Positions 8,319 through 17,176 of a stretch of 64,000 nt of DNA are shown here, piece after piece; within the stretch, counting starts at the first letter, position 1; the number at the start of each line of letters is the position of its first letter. The position numbers were made by a program, and so were the translations under genes. The notes beneath the pieces are model-generated. The model was given only the letters and a program-made list of their open reading frames with translations, was not told the DNA's origin and ran no database searches. The DNA comes from UBA2588 sp964343075 (GTDB lineage Bacteria > Chloroflexota > Dehalococcoidia > Lucifugimonadales > UBA3495), in contig CAYFGT010000010.1 in NCBI GenBank assembly GCA_964343075.1, positions 1-64,000 on the forward strand. The letters are read 5' to 3'.

Positions 8319-8394
8319 GGGCCGTTAGCTCAGTTGGTAGAGCACCTGACTTTTAATCAGGGTGTCGTGGGTTCGAGCCCCGCACGGCCCACCA
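8319..8394 (+). tRNA. tRNA-Lys (anticodon TTT)
   Basis: A complete 76-nt cloverleaf. The acceptor GGGCCGT pairs with ACGGCCC, the D-arm has AGCTCAGTTGGTAGAGC, the anticodon loop is CTTTTAA (anticodon TTT), the T-arm has GGTTCGAGCC, and CCA is encoded at 8392-8394. Its 3' end is 2 nt from the stop of the convergent amidohydrolase gene. Confidence 0.98.
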
Positions 8395-8395
8395 G

Positions 8396-9427
8396 TTAAA
8401 AATCGATGCCGTATACTGAACACGCCGTATCTTTAAACATCAGCGCTCGTTCTTTAGAATCATATTTTCTAGACAAAATCTTGAATGCGTTATACAGCAC
8501 GTTATATGAGAAAGACACTTTATCTACAGGGAAATTACTTTCAAACATTGACCTAGACGGGCCAAATTTATCTATGCAGTAATCCAAAAACGGTTCCATG
8601 TCCTGAGCCAATTCAACAGATCCTATAGGTATATCTCGAGATTCCCATCCGAATCCTGTTTGGGGCATTCCCAATCCTCCTAGCTTTATAAACACATTAG
8701 GACACTGGGAAACTGCTGCTATTCCAGATCTCCATTCTTCAATCACTTCACTGTCACGACCAGCATATGGACCTATTCTTAATAATCCACCCACATGATT
8801 AAGAATAATCTTTAAGTCTGGCAATGATTTTGCGAAATCAGCTAATTCAGGCAATTGAGGGAAAAACAGCCAAGCTTCCAGTGAAAGCCCCATGTCGCTA
8901 AGGATTTTGGCCCCTTTTCTAAACTCTGGGTCGCTCAGCTGATTCTGTTTAGCTCTCCCTCTAGCAGCTTTATTTTCAATTTCTGGATGAGGATCCCAAG
9001 TAACTGAATGTCTTATTCCTTTGAATCTACTGGGACTAGCCGTAGAAAGTGCCTCCAGGACAGGTTTTACTTTGTCTCCCAACAACAAATTTGCATGTCC
9101 AATAATCGACGCCGCTGCTCTGGATTCTCCATACAATCCACTAGCACTCGCAGCAGACAAGCCTTGCACAAATTCTACTTCACCAACTGGCTTCATTTCA
9201 TCTGGACCGTCAGCTCTATACATAGCTCCAGCCTCAATAAACACAGTGGATGTAACGTTATGGCCACTATCAATATCAGACACAAGTTCATGCAGTAAAT
9301 AACGCTGATAGGGCATTCGTACCGTTCGATAATCCCAGAAGTGATGATGTGGGTCGCAAATTGGCAATTTAGGTTCTAGGGTCGGTTCATCTGTTAAAGC
9401 TAGCCAATCATTATTTCCGTACGGCAT
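8396..9427 (-). CDS. amidohydrolase family 2 protein (TIM-barrel metal-dependent hydrolase)
   Basis: A 343-residue metal-dependent hydrolase of the family that includes lactonases and decarboxylases (COG3618-like). The family's N-terminal metal motif CDPHHHFWDYR is near residue 24. A catalytic-barrel histidine follows in IIGHAN, another in ILNHVGG, and a late ESNFPVDK carries the conserved Asp. The start is supported by TTGGAG upstream. It lies 20 nt after a flavoprotein gene on the same strand and probably shares its transcript. Members usually open lactone or cyclic carboxylate intermediates in catabolism; the substrate here cannot be read from sequence. Confidence 0.85.
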   Translation of the reverse strand: MPYGNNDWLALTDEPTLEPKLPICDPHHHFWDYRTVRMPYQRYLLHELVSDIDSGHNVTSTVFIEAGAMYRADGPDEMKPVGEVEFVQGLSAASASGLYGESRAAASIIGHANLLLGDKVKPVLEALSTASPSRFKGIRHSVTWDPHPEIENKAARGRAKQNQLSDPEFRKGAKILSDMGLSLEAWLFFPQLPELADFAKSLPDLKIILNHVGGLLRIGPYAGRDSEVIEEWRSGIAAVSQCPNVFIKLGGLGMPQTGFGWESRDIPIGSVELAQDMEPFLDYCIDKFGPSRSMFESNFPVDKVSFSYNVLYNAFKILSRKYDSKERALMFKDTACSVYGIDF

Positions 9428-9447
9428 AATAAATCTCCAAAATCTAT

Positions 9448-10620
9448 CTATTTAATCCCAAACATAAATCGACCTATTCGTTCTCTGATCATATCGGGGT
9501 TCGAAGGCGAGGGTAGTGTCCCAATTCTGACATCTCGATAGTAACGCTCGAAAGATTTAGTTTCATATAAACCGTTAGCACCTCTGATTTTAAACAATCT
9601 TTCAACCGCGGACTGAGCATTTTCCCTTGCCAAATTACCAGCCATTTGTAATTTTATTAATCGATCTTCTGCAAGAGGTAATCCGTTATAAGTCTCAAAA
9701 GTGTAATTATATAGCTCTTGATTTAAGAAAGCTTTTGCTGACTCCAGTTCTATAATTGAATCAGCCATCGCAAATTGATTCCCTATTTTTTCCGACCTTT
9801 TAATAGGATCCGCAGTTACTGTATTCGATAGTCCTCCAGTAGATACATTTGTCGAGTTGGCAACTTGAATCGTTTCTTCAATAGCAGCCTCAGCCACACC
9901 CAAGACTGTAGCCGCAGGCCCTAAGCTGAATCCAGCTGGATTCCGTAATGCAAACGGAACATCATCCCCTTTAACTACAGGTTTGTTTTCCATAATCCAA
10001 TTTTCATCGATAGGCACGTCTTGTACTAGCAAATCATTACTCATACTAGCCTTCAATGACATTGTATGCCATGTATCTTGGAGTTCTAGTCCTGGTAAGT
10101 CCGCAGGGACTATCACATATCCTATTTTGGGAGTGTCCGATTCTGTAGGTAATTTAGTACAAAGCAACATCCACTTCGCATATAAAGAAAAGCTTAGAAA
10201 TTGCCAATGACCAGACAATGTGTACCCTGACGAAGATTTAGATACTTGCCCTGACGGCACCACTCCTTGAGATATTACTGATCCATTATCACTGACATCT
10301 GTCAGATAGTAAGAAGCTTTTTCACCCATAAGAGAATAAAGCCTAGCACAAGCCATATTGTGGTTACCAATGCACCAGGAAGTAGCAGCGCAAGCAGATC
10401 CCAAATGCTTGAATACTTCATACCGTGTCAGTAAATTCGCTTCAGAACCACCGAATGTTTTTGGGATAGACATAGCCAACATTCCTGTTTTAATAACATC
10501 ATCAACTGTTTGTTGGGACAATTTTTTAACTTGATCAGCCTCATATGCACGGTCTGCCAGACCCGGGGAAATTGATCTCGCCTGATCTAACACATTATTA
10601 TCTAAAAAATCTGTTTGCAC
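9448..10620 (-). CDS. acyl-CoA dehydrogenase-like flavoprotein (HpaH/DszC-type monooxygenase family)
   Basis: A 390-residue flavoprotein with the acyl-CoA dehydrogenase fold. The helical N-terminal domain is followed by a beta domain (SGHWQFLSFSLYAKW, GYVIVP) and a four-helix C-terminal domain ending in YRDVRIGTLPSPSNP. Such proteins include flavin-dependent hydroxylases that use reduced flavin from a partner reductase (HpaB/HsaA/DszC type). The active-site Glu typical of true acyl-CoA dehydrogenases is not obvious, so a monooxygenase is more likely. I choose the GTG at 10620 because GAGGT lies 5 nt upstream. It sits between a gamma-glutamyltransferase and an amidohydrolase gene on the same strand, suggesting a catabolic cluster. 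Confidence 0.8.
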   Translation of the reverse strand: MQTDFLDNNVLDQARSISPGLADRAYEADQVKKLSQQTVDDVIKTGMLAMSIPKTFGGSEANLLTRYEVFKHLGSACAATSWCIGNHNMACARLYSLMGEKASYYLTDVSDNGSVISQGVVPSGQVSKSSSGYTLSGHWQFLSFSLYAKWMLLCTKLPTESDTPKIGYVIVPADLPGLELQDTWHTMSLKASMSNDLLVQDVPIDENWIMENKPVVKGDDVPFALRNPAGFSLGPAATVLGVAEAAIEETIQVANSTNVSTGGLSNTVTADPIKRSEKIGNQFAMADSIIELESAKAFLNQELYNYTFETYNGLPLAEDRLIKLQMAGNLARENAQSAVERLFKIRGANGLYETKSFERYYRDVRIGTLPSPSNPDMIRERIGRFMFGIK

Positions 10621-10646
10621 TTTTACCTCAATATACAAGAATAAGT

Positions 10647-12398
10647 TTATCTGCCAATAGCATAGCTTTCACGTCTCAGATCAGAGGAACCATTTAGCGT
10701 GTTTCGAGATCTATCTATCTCAATCGCAGACAATGACCCTAACCTCGGCACCCAGTCATTCAAAATCTGGATCTCATGGCCTAGGCCTTCTAGATTCTCA
10801 GCACACTTATCTTCTATTCTTCCTTCTAATGTTACAACATTCTTCTCGTATGGGTGGGGAACATGAGAAGCAGGAAAGCTCCAAGTTGCAAATCTAGGAG
10901 CCTCCACTGCCTCCTGGACATCCATATCGAACTCAATAACGTTCATTAGCAGCTGCAACATAGATTGACATTGAACATCCGCGCCTGGAGTGCCAAAGGT
11001 CATCCAAAGTTTATCGTTTCTGAATGCCATCCCTGGCGTTGGCGTTAACCTAGGACGCTTGCCCGGCATTATAGCTGCAGGATGCTCAGGGTCTAACCAA
11101 GCCTGAGAACCTCTAGCTGACATCGAAAAACCTAGTCCTTCAACCATTGGAGCGCCTTCAATTCCATCACTCGGAGTGGCCGAAAACCCATTACCCCATT
11201 TATCAATCACACATATATAACTTGTATCAGTTTCCGCTATGCCAGAGACCGGTTCTGGATGCAAATATGGTTTTGGGATGGTATTTGAATTCATAAAGTC
11301 ATAAGGATTCCCAGGATCCGGCATTCGTTGTATCGCTCGGTCAAAATCTATTAATGAACGCCTTAAATCGGCATAGCTAGAATCCAGCAACCCTTTGATA
11401 GGAACATCGACAAAATCAGGATCTCCATAATATTGATGTCGATCAGCAAAACATAACTTTAATGACTCCACTACTGAATGAATGTATGCAGCCGTGTTGT
11501 GTCCCATTTTTTTTAAATCCAACCCGGATACTATATTTAATGCTTGTAGCAATACAGGGCCTTGGGTCCAAGTATCTGAAGAAAGCACTTTTGTCCCTTT
11601 ATAATCTACACTTAACGGATCTTTTACTTGAACACTAAAAGATTTCAAATCTTCGAATGTTAATAATCCTCCGTTGTCGGAGGAAAATCGTGCCATTTCC
11701 TTAGCTATGTCACCTTTGTATACAAGATCTCGTGCAGCTAAAATCTTCTCCTCTCGAGTACCTTGACAAGATTGTTCAGCTACCACAAGTCTTTCGAATG
11801 TCCTAGCTAAATCTGGTTGAATTAAAATATCACCAGCTTCCAAGGTCTTACCATCTTTATAAAATATTTTCTCTGTACTCGCCCATTGTCGTATAGAAAA
11901 TTCCGAAGAGTTCTTATCTTCATATTTGACAAATAAATTATGCAAAGAATGATGTATCGGAAATCCCGATTTAGCTACTCTGATAGCAGATGCAGATACT
12001 TCTTCAAAACTTTTCGTGCCATAAATTCTTAAGGCCGTTAACCACGCGTCTGCAGCTGAGGGCATCACTGTTCGTAAGATCCCTTTAGGCAGAGTTCCTT
12101 TATGATGAGTATTGAAATATTCAATGGAAGCTGCTTGAGGCCAACTCCCTAATCCTGTAATACTCTTAGCTTCATTCTTTTTATTATCATAGACTAATAT
12201 CGGAGCCACTCCCCCAAAATTAGTAAACTGGGGCAATACAACATTAAGAACTAATCCAGCAGCAACACCTGCATCAGTCGCATTGCCTCCAGATTCCAAT
12301 ATGTCGTAACCCGCCATTGCTGCCAAATTATGTCCAGCAGATATTAAGTGGCTCGATGCCTGAATCAGCGGTCTATGAGTTCGTAATCCTAATGCCAT
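10647..12398 (-). CDS. gamma-glutamyltransferase family protein (Ntn hydrolase)
   Basis: A 583-residue member of the gamma-glutamyltranspeptidase family. These proteins self-cleave before a threonine that becomes the N-terminal nucleophile; the matching site is ETD-TSYICVIDKWGN near residue 390. The N-terminal part has NATDAGVAAGLVLNVV, typical of the large subunit, and the C-terminal part has GTPGADVQCQ and a GH-rich end. No signal peptide is seen, so it is probably cytoplasmic, unlike classical periplasmic GGT. AAGGAG precedes the ATG. Related enzymes cleave gamma-glutamyl amides, glutathione or acyl compounds; the substrate is unknown. Confidence 0.88.
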   Translation of the reverse strand: MALGLRTHRPLIQASSHLISAGHNLAAMAGYDILESGGNATDAGVAAGLVLNVVLPQFTNFGGVAPILVYDNKKNEAKSITGLGSWPQAASIEYFNTHHKGTLPKGILRTVMPSAADAWLTALRIYGTKSFEEVSASAIRVAKSGFPIHHSLHNLFVKYEDKNSSEFSIRQWASTEKIFYKDGKTLEAGDILIQPDLARTFERLVVAEQSCQGTREEKILAARDLVYKGDIAKEMARFSSDNGGLLTFEDLKSFSVQVKDPLSVDYKGTKVLSSDTWTQGPVLLQALNIVSGLDLKKMGHNTAAYIHSVVESLKLCFADRHQYYGDPDFVDVPIKGLLDSSYADLRRSLIDFDRAIQRMPDPGNPYDFMNSNTIPKPYLHPEPVSGIAETDTSYICVIDKWGNGFSATPSDGIEGAPMVEGLGFSMSARGSQAWLDPEHPAAIMPGKRPRLTPTPGMAFRNDKLWMTFGTPGADVQCQSMLQLLMNVIEFDMDVQEAVEAPRFATWSFPASHVPHPYEKNVVTLEGRIEDKCAENLEGLGHEIQILNDWVPRLGSLSAIEIDRSRNTLNGSSDLRRESYAIGR

Positions 12399-12476
12399 AA
12401 CAACTCCTTAGTCTTCTTCGGCTACATTTGAAACCATTATAAGCAATTACCTAGAAAATTACATTCTCAAGTTAAT

Positions 12477-13673
12477 CTAAATTGGCTTTCTGGCAATCAC
12501 TAAAAGTCCTAAACCTATGGTGCATATAAGTAAGAAAGTGATAAAAGCAAACTCATACGCTCCGGTAAGGTCGTACACCAAGGCTGAAAACTGAGTTCCT
12601 ATTGCGAAACCAAGCACTTGTGCAGTCCTACTCAAACCATATATTGAAGCCAATATGTTACGACCATAATAATCCGCCAATAAAATAGCGCTCAAGGTAT
12701 TGATTCCTACTCCTGCTAACCCAAACGTCAAGCCCATTCCATACACAATCCAATTATTAAAAGGGAATATTACAAATAATATCGCCACAATTAAGCTCAA
12801 ATAAGTCATGACAGTAATTAATTTAGTGTTATATTTGTCTCCGAGTCTACCCCAAACAATCGAACCCACTGCACTCGAAAAAGCTACCAAACTCATTGCA
12901 GTCACCGAAACGTTATTTGAAAACCCTTTGTCCCCTAAGTATGAGACCACATGCAATATTGTCCCTGCCGTAGCTATACCGGTTAAGAAAAGCGATCCGA
13001 ATACCAATACGAAAGACAACGATTTACGCGCTTTTTTCAGATCATCACGGTCAAATTTCAAGCCATTTTTTTGCCCAGTATCAATAGAATCCTGTTGATT
13101 TCTAAAGGGCACACAAACAAACGTAACCAGCGTCCCACCACAAAACATTAATACCCCAAGACCCAACCAAGCCTGCCTCCATCCAAACTCATTAATCACG
13201 TATGAAATCACTGGGACCAGTAGCATACATCCGATAGAACCCGCGAAGAACACAATTGACACAGCCATTCCTTTATTAGCAACAAAGGTCTTAGTAACAG
13301 TTGCAGCTGTGAACACTTTAGTTCCACCTTGGTCTACCATCCGCATAACAGTTAAAGCGACAGCGATCATAATGCCAATTTGCACAAATGACATCACAAC
13401 ACAGCACAAAGCTACGATTGCGGTTGTTATCATAATCAAATATTTAGATCCTATACGATCATTTATCTGACCAGAAACAGGGGCTAATAACGCTCCCAAT
13501 ATTGCACCAATCGTGGGAGGCAGAGAGATTGCAGTTCTCGACCAGTTGAGATCATGAGTCATCGCATCTATAAAAACAGCCAATGTAATCATGGCAGTAG
13601 CCACATTAGCAAATTCGGTGGCCGAGCACGAGACCAAAATTCTAAACTTGTAAGGTATATTCAAATGCATCAT
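12477..13673 (-). CDS. MFS transporter
   Basis: A 398-residue major facilitator with 12 predicted membrane segments. The loop 2-3 motif is visible near residue 65 (GQINDRIGSKYL) and its counterpart in the second half is WGRLGDKYNTKL. The architecture fits the monocarboxylate/oxalate type of importers, but the substrate is not evident. It is divergent from the MBL-fold gene with only 48 nt between them, so both promoters overlap there. It lies 78 nt upstream of the gamma-glutamyltransferase gene on the same strand. Confidence 0.85.
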   Translation of the reverse strand: MMHLNIPYKFRILVSCSATEFANVATAMITLAVFIDAMTHDLNWSRTAISLPPTIGAILGALLAPVSGQINDRIGSKYLIMITTAIVALCCVVMSFVQIGIMIAVALTVMRMVDQGGTKVFTAATVTKTFVANKGMAVSIVFFAGSIGCMLLVPVISYVINEFGWRQAWLGLGVLMFCGGTLVTFVCVPFRNQQDSIDTGQKNGLKFDRDDLKKARKSLSFVLVFGSLFLTGIATAGTILHVVSYLGDKGFSNNVSVTAMSLVAFSSAVGSIVWGRLGDKYNTKLITVMTYLSLIVAILFVIFPFNNWIVYGMGLTFGLAGVGINTLSAILLADYYGRNILASIYGLSRTAQVLGFAIGTQFSALVYDLTGAYEFAFITFLLICTIGLGLLVIARKPI

Positions 13674-13721
13674 CCATGGTTACAATACGTTCCACTGTAA
13701 CAACTTACCCACAATAACATA

Positions 13722-14414
13722 ATGAGGTACGATTTGGACACAATTCCTGAAGTGAGGATTCAATATTATGGCCATAGTTGTTTCCTTTTGTCGTTCAATA
13801 ATGGATTCCGTATCCTCATTGATCCATACCGGAACCGATACGACCGTATCTGGTTTGCAAAGCTTTTACCTCAGATAAACTGTGATTTATGCCTGATTAC
13901 CCATGCACATTTTGATCACGATGAGGTTAATATTCTTGAAGAAACATCGTCGATTTTGAGAGTTCCAGGAATTCTCAAAACGAATTCATTAACAGTCCAT
14001 GGATTTCAAGATATTCATGCTGGACGTTCAGGAAAATTGAATTTTCCCAACATCATATATAAAATCGAAACATCAGATATGTCTTTCGTTCACTGGGGGG
14101 ATAATAGGCCAAATATTCCAAGAAATATCCATGATTCAATAAGTAACCCTGATGTTCTATTCCTTCCTTCAGATGACACACGGCATTTGCTATCATTTGA
14201 AGAAATAGAGGAGCTGATAATAACAATCAAACCTAAGATCGTGATCCCAATGCACTATTTTATTGAGGGAATATCACACAACCAAAATTCATTATTGAAC
14301 ATAACTGAGTGGTTGGAATCACGCAATGAGCCCAAGATGAATGTACCCGGAAGGATTAATATCAATAAAACCGCAATCCCAGACAATACCGAAATCTGGA
14401 TTATGAATTGTTAG
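13722..14414 (+). CDS. MBL-fold metal-dependent hydrolase (UlaG-like)
   Basis: A 230-residue metallo-beta-lactamase-fold protein. The opening YYGHSCFLL and DPYRNRY is typical of UlaG/YtnP-like metal-dependent hydrolases, followed by the metal motif THAHFDHDE near residue 67, FVHWGDNRP and a late PMHYF histidine. It probably binds one or two metal ions and hydrolyses an ester, lactone or phosphodiester. The dehalogenase-like gene follows after 12 nt with its own AGGAG, so the two form a small operon. Confidence 0.83.
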   Translation: MRYDLDTIPEVRIQYYGHSCFLLSFNNGFRILIDPYRNRYDRIWFAKLLPQINCDLCLITHAHFDHDEVNILEETSSILRVPGILKTNSLTVHGFQDIHAGRSGKLNFPNIIYKIETSDMSFVHWGDNRPNIPRNIHDSISNPDVLFLPSDDTRHLLSFEEIEELIITIKPKIVIPMHYFIEGISHNQNSLLNITEWLESRNEPKMNVPGRININKTAIPDNTEIWIMNC

Positions 14415-14426
14415 TAGGAGAATATA

Positions 14427-15293
14427 ATGTTTGAGAATTTTACAACACATACGATTAGCACCTCTGGAGCCAAAATCAATGCCGTTGTAGGAGGTGAAGG
14501 TCCTCCTTTACTAATGCTACATGGATTCCCAGAAACTCATACGATGTGGCACAAAGTTGCGCCCGAATTGGCGAAAGACTTTACTTTGGTAATCCCGGAC
14601 CTTCGAGGATACGGAGACAGTGAGAAAATCGGCAGTGACCCCTTGCATTATAACTATTCAAAACGAGCGATGGCACAGGATCAAGTAGAAGTAATGGAAT
14701 ATTTGGGCCATTCCAAGTTTTTCCTTGCTGGACATGATAGAGGAGCAAGAGTCTCTCATAGGCTAGCCAAAGACAATCAAGAAAAAGTAGAAAAAATAAT
14801 ATTGTTAGACATCATACCCACAAGAGAGATGTTCAAACAGGTCAATCAGTCAATGGCAACTAGTAGTTACCATTGGTTTTTTCTTATTCAAGAGGAACCA
14901 TTCCCCGAAACCTTGATAGGAGGGTCGGGGGAATATTATGTCAAATCTAGATTGAAATATATCAATGAGGGCTGCTTTACTGCTGAATCGATATCAGAAT
15001 ACGTGAGGTGCGGCACCGATCCAGGTACGATCCACGGATGGTGTGAAGACTACAGAGCCGGAGCATCGATCGATTTAGAGCACGATGAGGAAGATTTCGC
15101 CAATAAATTAAGAATGCCGTTAAGAGTACTTTGGAGTAGTGTCGGACACATGGGGAGAAATAACGATGTCATCACTGTATGGAAGGATTATGCTGATAAT
15201 GTATCTGGGCATTCATTGGATTGTGGCCATTTCATTCCTGAAGAGCTTCCGAATGAAACATGTGCTGAATTTCGAGAATTTTTTAAGTCCTGA
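14427..15293 (+). CDS. haloacetate (fluoroacetate) dehalogenase-like alpha/beta hydrolase
   Basis: A 288-residue alpha/beta hydrolase with an aspartate nucleophile (Asp104 in GHDRGAR) instead of serine, the catalytic acid Asp128 in LLDIIPT, and His267 in CGHFIPEE. Residues matching the known fluoroacetate dehalogenase pocket are present: Arg105 and Arg108 for the carboxylate, and His149, Trp150 and Tyr208 (CEDYRAGA) for the halide. These enzymes hydrolyse haloacetate to glycolate through an aspartyl ester. AGGAG precedes the ATG, and the gene ends in TGA. A natural substrate other than a haloacid is possible. Confidence 0.88.
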   Translation: MFENFTTHTISTSGAKINAVVGGEGPPLLMLHGFPETHTMWHKVAPELAKDFTLVIPDLRGYGDSEKIGSDPLHYNYSKRAMAQDQVEVMEYLGHSKFFLAGHDRGARVSHRLAKDNQEKVEKIILLDIIPTREMFKQVNQSMATSSYHWFFLIQEEPFPETLIGGSGEYYVKSRLKYINEGCFTAESISEYVRCGTDPGTIHGWCEDYRAGASIDLEHDEEDFANKLRMPLRVLWSSVGHMGRNNDVITVWKDYADNVSGHSLDCGHFIPEELPNETCAEFREFFKS

Positions 15294-15296
15294 GCG

Positions 15297-16139
15297 TTAA
15301 ATCCCCAACAATGCCCTTGGATTTGCATTGACAACTTTTGATATGTCGTCTTCTGTCATACCGCTTTCTTTTAGAAGCCCCATACCCATTCTAAATCCTT
15401 CTGCCGGCATCGGATGATAATTCTGCCCGAAATCAGTGCTAATAATCGAACGTTCAATTCCTATATGATACATAGCAGAAATTAATTCTTTTGGATCCAA
15501 CCTATAAGTTGTTGGCATCATCACATGAATACAATGTTCAACGAACACACCTTTATCTGCAATTTCTTTCATTTGATCCACTGTTATACCTGTCCAATGG
15601 GCCGAGGTTGTTCCATGAGTTAGTACCATCCTTTCTATTCCAGCATCAATCCCTGCTTCAACTAAAGAGAAACACTCCATCGTCGAGATATGACCAGTAG
15701 CCAATACCATGTCATATTCCTTAACAATATCTAAGATGTCATACACTTCTGACACTAGCTTCCCATCATCATCAATTATGCTTATTCCTCCATCTAATCC
15801 TCTGTACTGTCGGTCGGATTTCGCAGAATAAGTGGGCATCCAAACAATTTTTGATCCCATTTTCGCAGAAGCATCTACAGCAGATGGATTGAGGCCTCCG
15901 ATCTCATAATCAGCACATATACCGCCTAACACATGAAAATCAGGGTATAACTGCCCAACTGTATATGCTAATGGCTGAGTAGGATATTCATGTGATTTCA
16001 AAATCAACCCTCCCATTCCCATAAAAGCAGCCTGTTCGACAATTTCAATGGCACTACTGCGCCTTTCTACTCTTGGGTCTGGGCTGAAATGGACGTGGAT
16101 ATCTACTGAACCTTTAACTATTTCATCGATAGCATTCAT
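15297..16139 (-). CDS. DUF6282 family protein, amidohydrolase-like
   Basis: A 280-residue protein opening with the metal-type motif VDIHVHFSPD near residue 12, then LILKSHEYPT, ATGHIS and VLTHGT, all histidine-containing strand ends expected in a TIM-barrel metal hydrolase. I recognise the pattern as DUF6282, a family without an assigned reaction that occurs near catabolic genes. GAGG precedes the start. It converges on the dehalogenase gene with 3 nt between the stops, and is divergent from the Asp/Glu racemase gene across a 141-nt gap that must hold both promoters. Confidence 0.8.
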   Translation of the reverse strand: MNAIDEIVKGSVDIHVHFSPDPRVERRSSAIEIVEQAAFMGMGGLILKSHEYPTQPLAYTVGQLYPDFHVLGGICADYEIGGLNPSAVDASAKMGSKIVWMPTYSAKSDRQYRGLDGGISIIDDDGKLVSEVYDILDIVKEYDMVLATGHISTMECFSLVEAGIDAGIERMVLTHGTTSAHWTGITVDQMKEIADKGVFVEHCIHVMMPTTYRLDPKELISAMYHIGIERSIISTDFGQNYHPMPAEGFRMGMGLLKESGMTEDDISKVVNANPRALLGI

Positions 16140-16280
16140 ACTCCATCCTCATATTTCAAGTGCTATTCATTATATAGCTACTAGTTTGCAAGTAAACCAC
16201 GAAAACATTATCTTAAATTCATTCTGTTCATATTTACGAATTCAAGTTACAATTATTACGAATCACATCAACGAGGACTC

Positions 16281-16925
16281 ATGAGAGTAGTAATAATACA
16301 CGCATTACCAGAATCGATAGACCCTACCAAACTAGCATTTAACGAAATCTATCCTGAAGCTGAACTAATAACATTATTCGATGAAGCTTTATTTAAAGAC
16401 TTCTCTGGGGAGTTAACCCCCGCACTCAACGCACGAATGGTCGAGCTCATAAGATACGCAGAAAATTCTGGTGCAGATGCAATAGGTTTAGCCTGTTCAG
16501 TATTTGCACCAGTGGTAGATTATGCGAAAAAAATTGTAGGTGTGCCTCTCACATCATCTTATGAACCTGTACTCAATGCAATTCTAGAAAACAGTAACAA
16601 CATCGGGGTGATATCAGGGGTTGAAAAAACCTTGCTAGATACCCAATTCTATCTGAATAAACAGGCCCAGATTGAAGGTAAAGACATCACCTCTCACCCT
16701 ATATTGGCCACTACATTAATGGAAGCCATGAAAAATCCTGACAGAACTAAGTATAACGAAATCTTGGATGTAGCTCTAAGGGAATTACCCGAAAATGTTA
16801 ATGACGTATTACTCAGCCAATTTTCAATGGCATCGTCCCTACACCACCTCAAAAACACAACTAACAGAAATTATTACTCTCCTCCACATTGCACAGCCAA
16901 TTGGTTCAAACAAACTCTTACTTAA
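16281..16925 (+). CDS. aspartate/glutamate racemase family protein
   Basis: A 214-residue member of the Asp/Glu racemase superfamily. The first catalytic cysteine is Cys72 (GLACSVFAP). At the place of the second cysteine there is LLSQFSMAS, with Ser or Gln instead, so it resembles one-cysteine relatives such as arylmalonate decarboxylase or maleate isomerase-like enzymes more than a two-base racemase. GAGG lies 5 nt before the ATG. It ends just upstream of the cobalamin riboswitch, which belongs to the next gene. The substrate is unknown. Confidence 0.78.
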   Translation: MRVVIIHALPESIDPTKLAFNEIYPEAELITLFDEALFKDFSGELTPALNARMVELIRYAENSGADAIGLACSVFAPVVDYAKKIVGVPLTSSYEPVLNAILENSNNIGVISGVEKTLLDTQFYLNKQAQIEGKDITSHPILATTLMEAMKNPDRTKYNEILDVALRELPENVNDVLLSQFSMASSLHHLKNTTNRNYYSPPHCTANWFKQTLT

Positions 16926-16938
16926 GCACTGCATCCAG

Positions 16939-16968
16939 TTGAAGTATCCTTAATAAACATGATATTAT
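16939..16968 (+). promoter_or_regulatory. promoter of the riboswitch-controlled metal transporter operon
   Basis: TTGAAG (16939-16944), an 18-nt spacer, then TATTAT (16963-16968). The predicted start near 16975 lies just before the cobalamin riboswitch core. Confidence 0.5.
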
Positions 16969-16984
16969 GAGTCAAATTTAATAA

Positions 16985-17100
16985 GTCTTATCTTCTGGGA
17001 AGGTGGTTAAAATCCGCCACGGTTGCGCCACTGTAATCAATGAAAATTGTGAGTCAGGAACCAGGGTTAAGAAGGAAGTCTAGTCTGCGCAATACAGAAT
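16985..17100 (+). promoter_or_regulatory. cobalamin (B12) riboswitch
   Basis: The conserved core is present: GGGAAGGTGG, then AAAATCCGCCACGG, GCGCCACTGTAA (the B12-box type signature), and GAGTCAGGA further on. It sits in the leader of the metal ABC transporter operon and is followed by an intrinsic terminator, so cobalamin would shut off transcription. The exact boundaries are approximate because I could not fold P1. Confidence 0.88.
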
Positions 17101-17115
17101 AATGACAACATCTGA

Positions 17116-17143
17116 AACTTGCCGACGGGCAAGTTTTTTTTTT
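17116..17143 (+). terminator. intrinsic terminator of the cobalamin riboswitch
   Basis: An 8-bp stem, AACTTGCC/GGCAAGTT, with loop GACG, followed by a run of T to 17143. It lies between the riboswitch core and the first gene (17177), the usual place for the expression platform. Confidence 0.85.
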
Positions 17144-17176
17144 GATATTGAACCAGCACCAGGCAAAGGAATAAAA

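Noticed and set aside
17102..17176. Upstream start for the metal-binding protein at 17102
   Set aside because: That stretch is the riboswitch terminator hairpin and T-run; the lipoprotein signal begins at the ATG at 17177.
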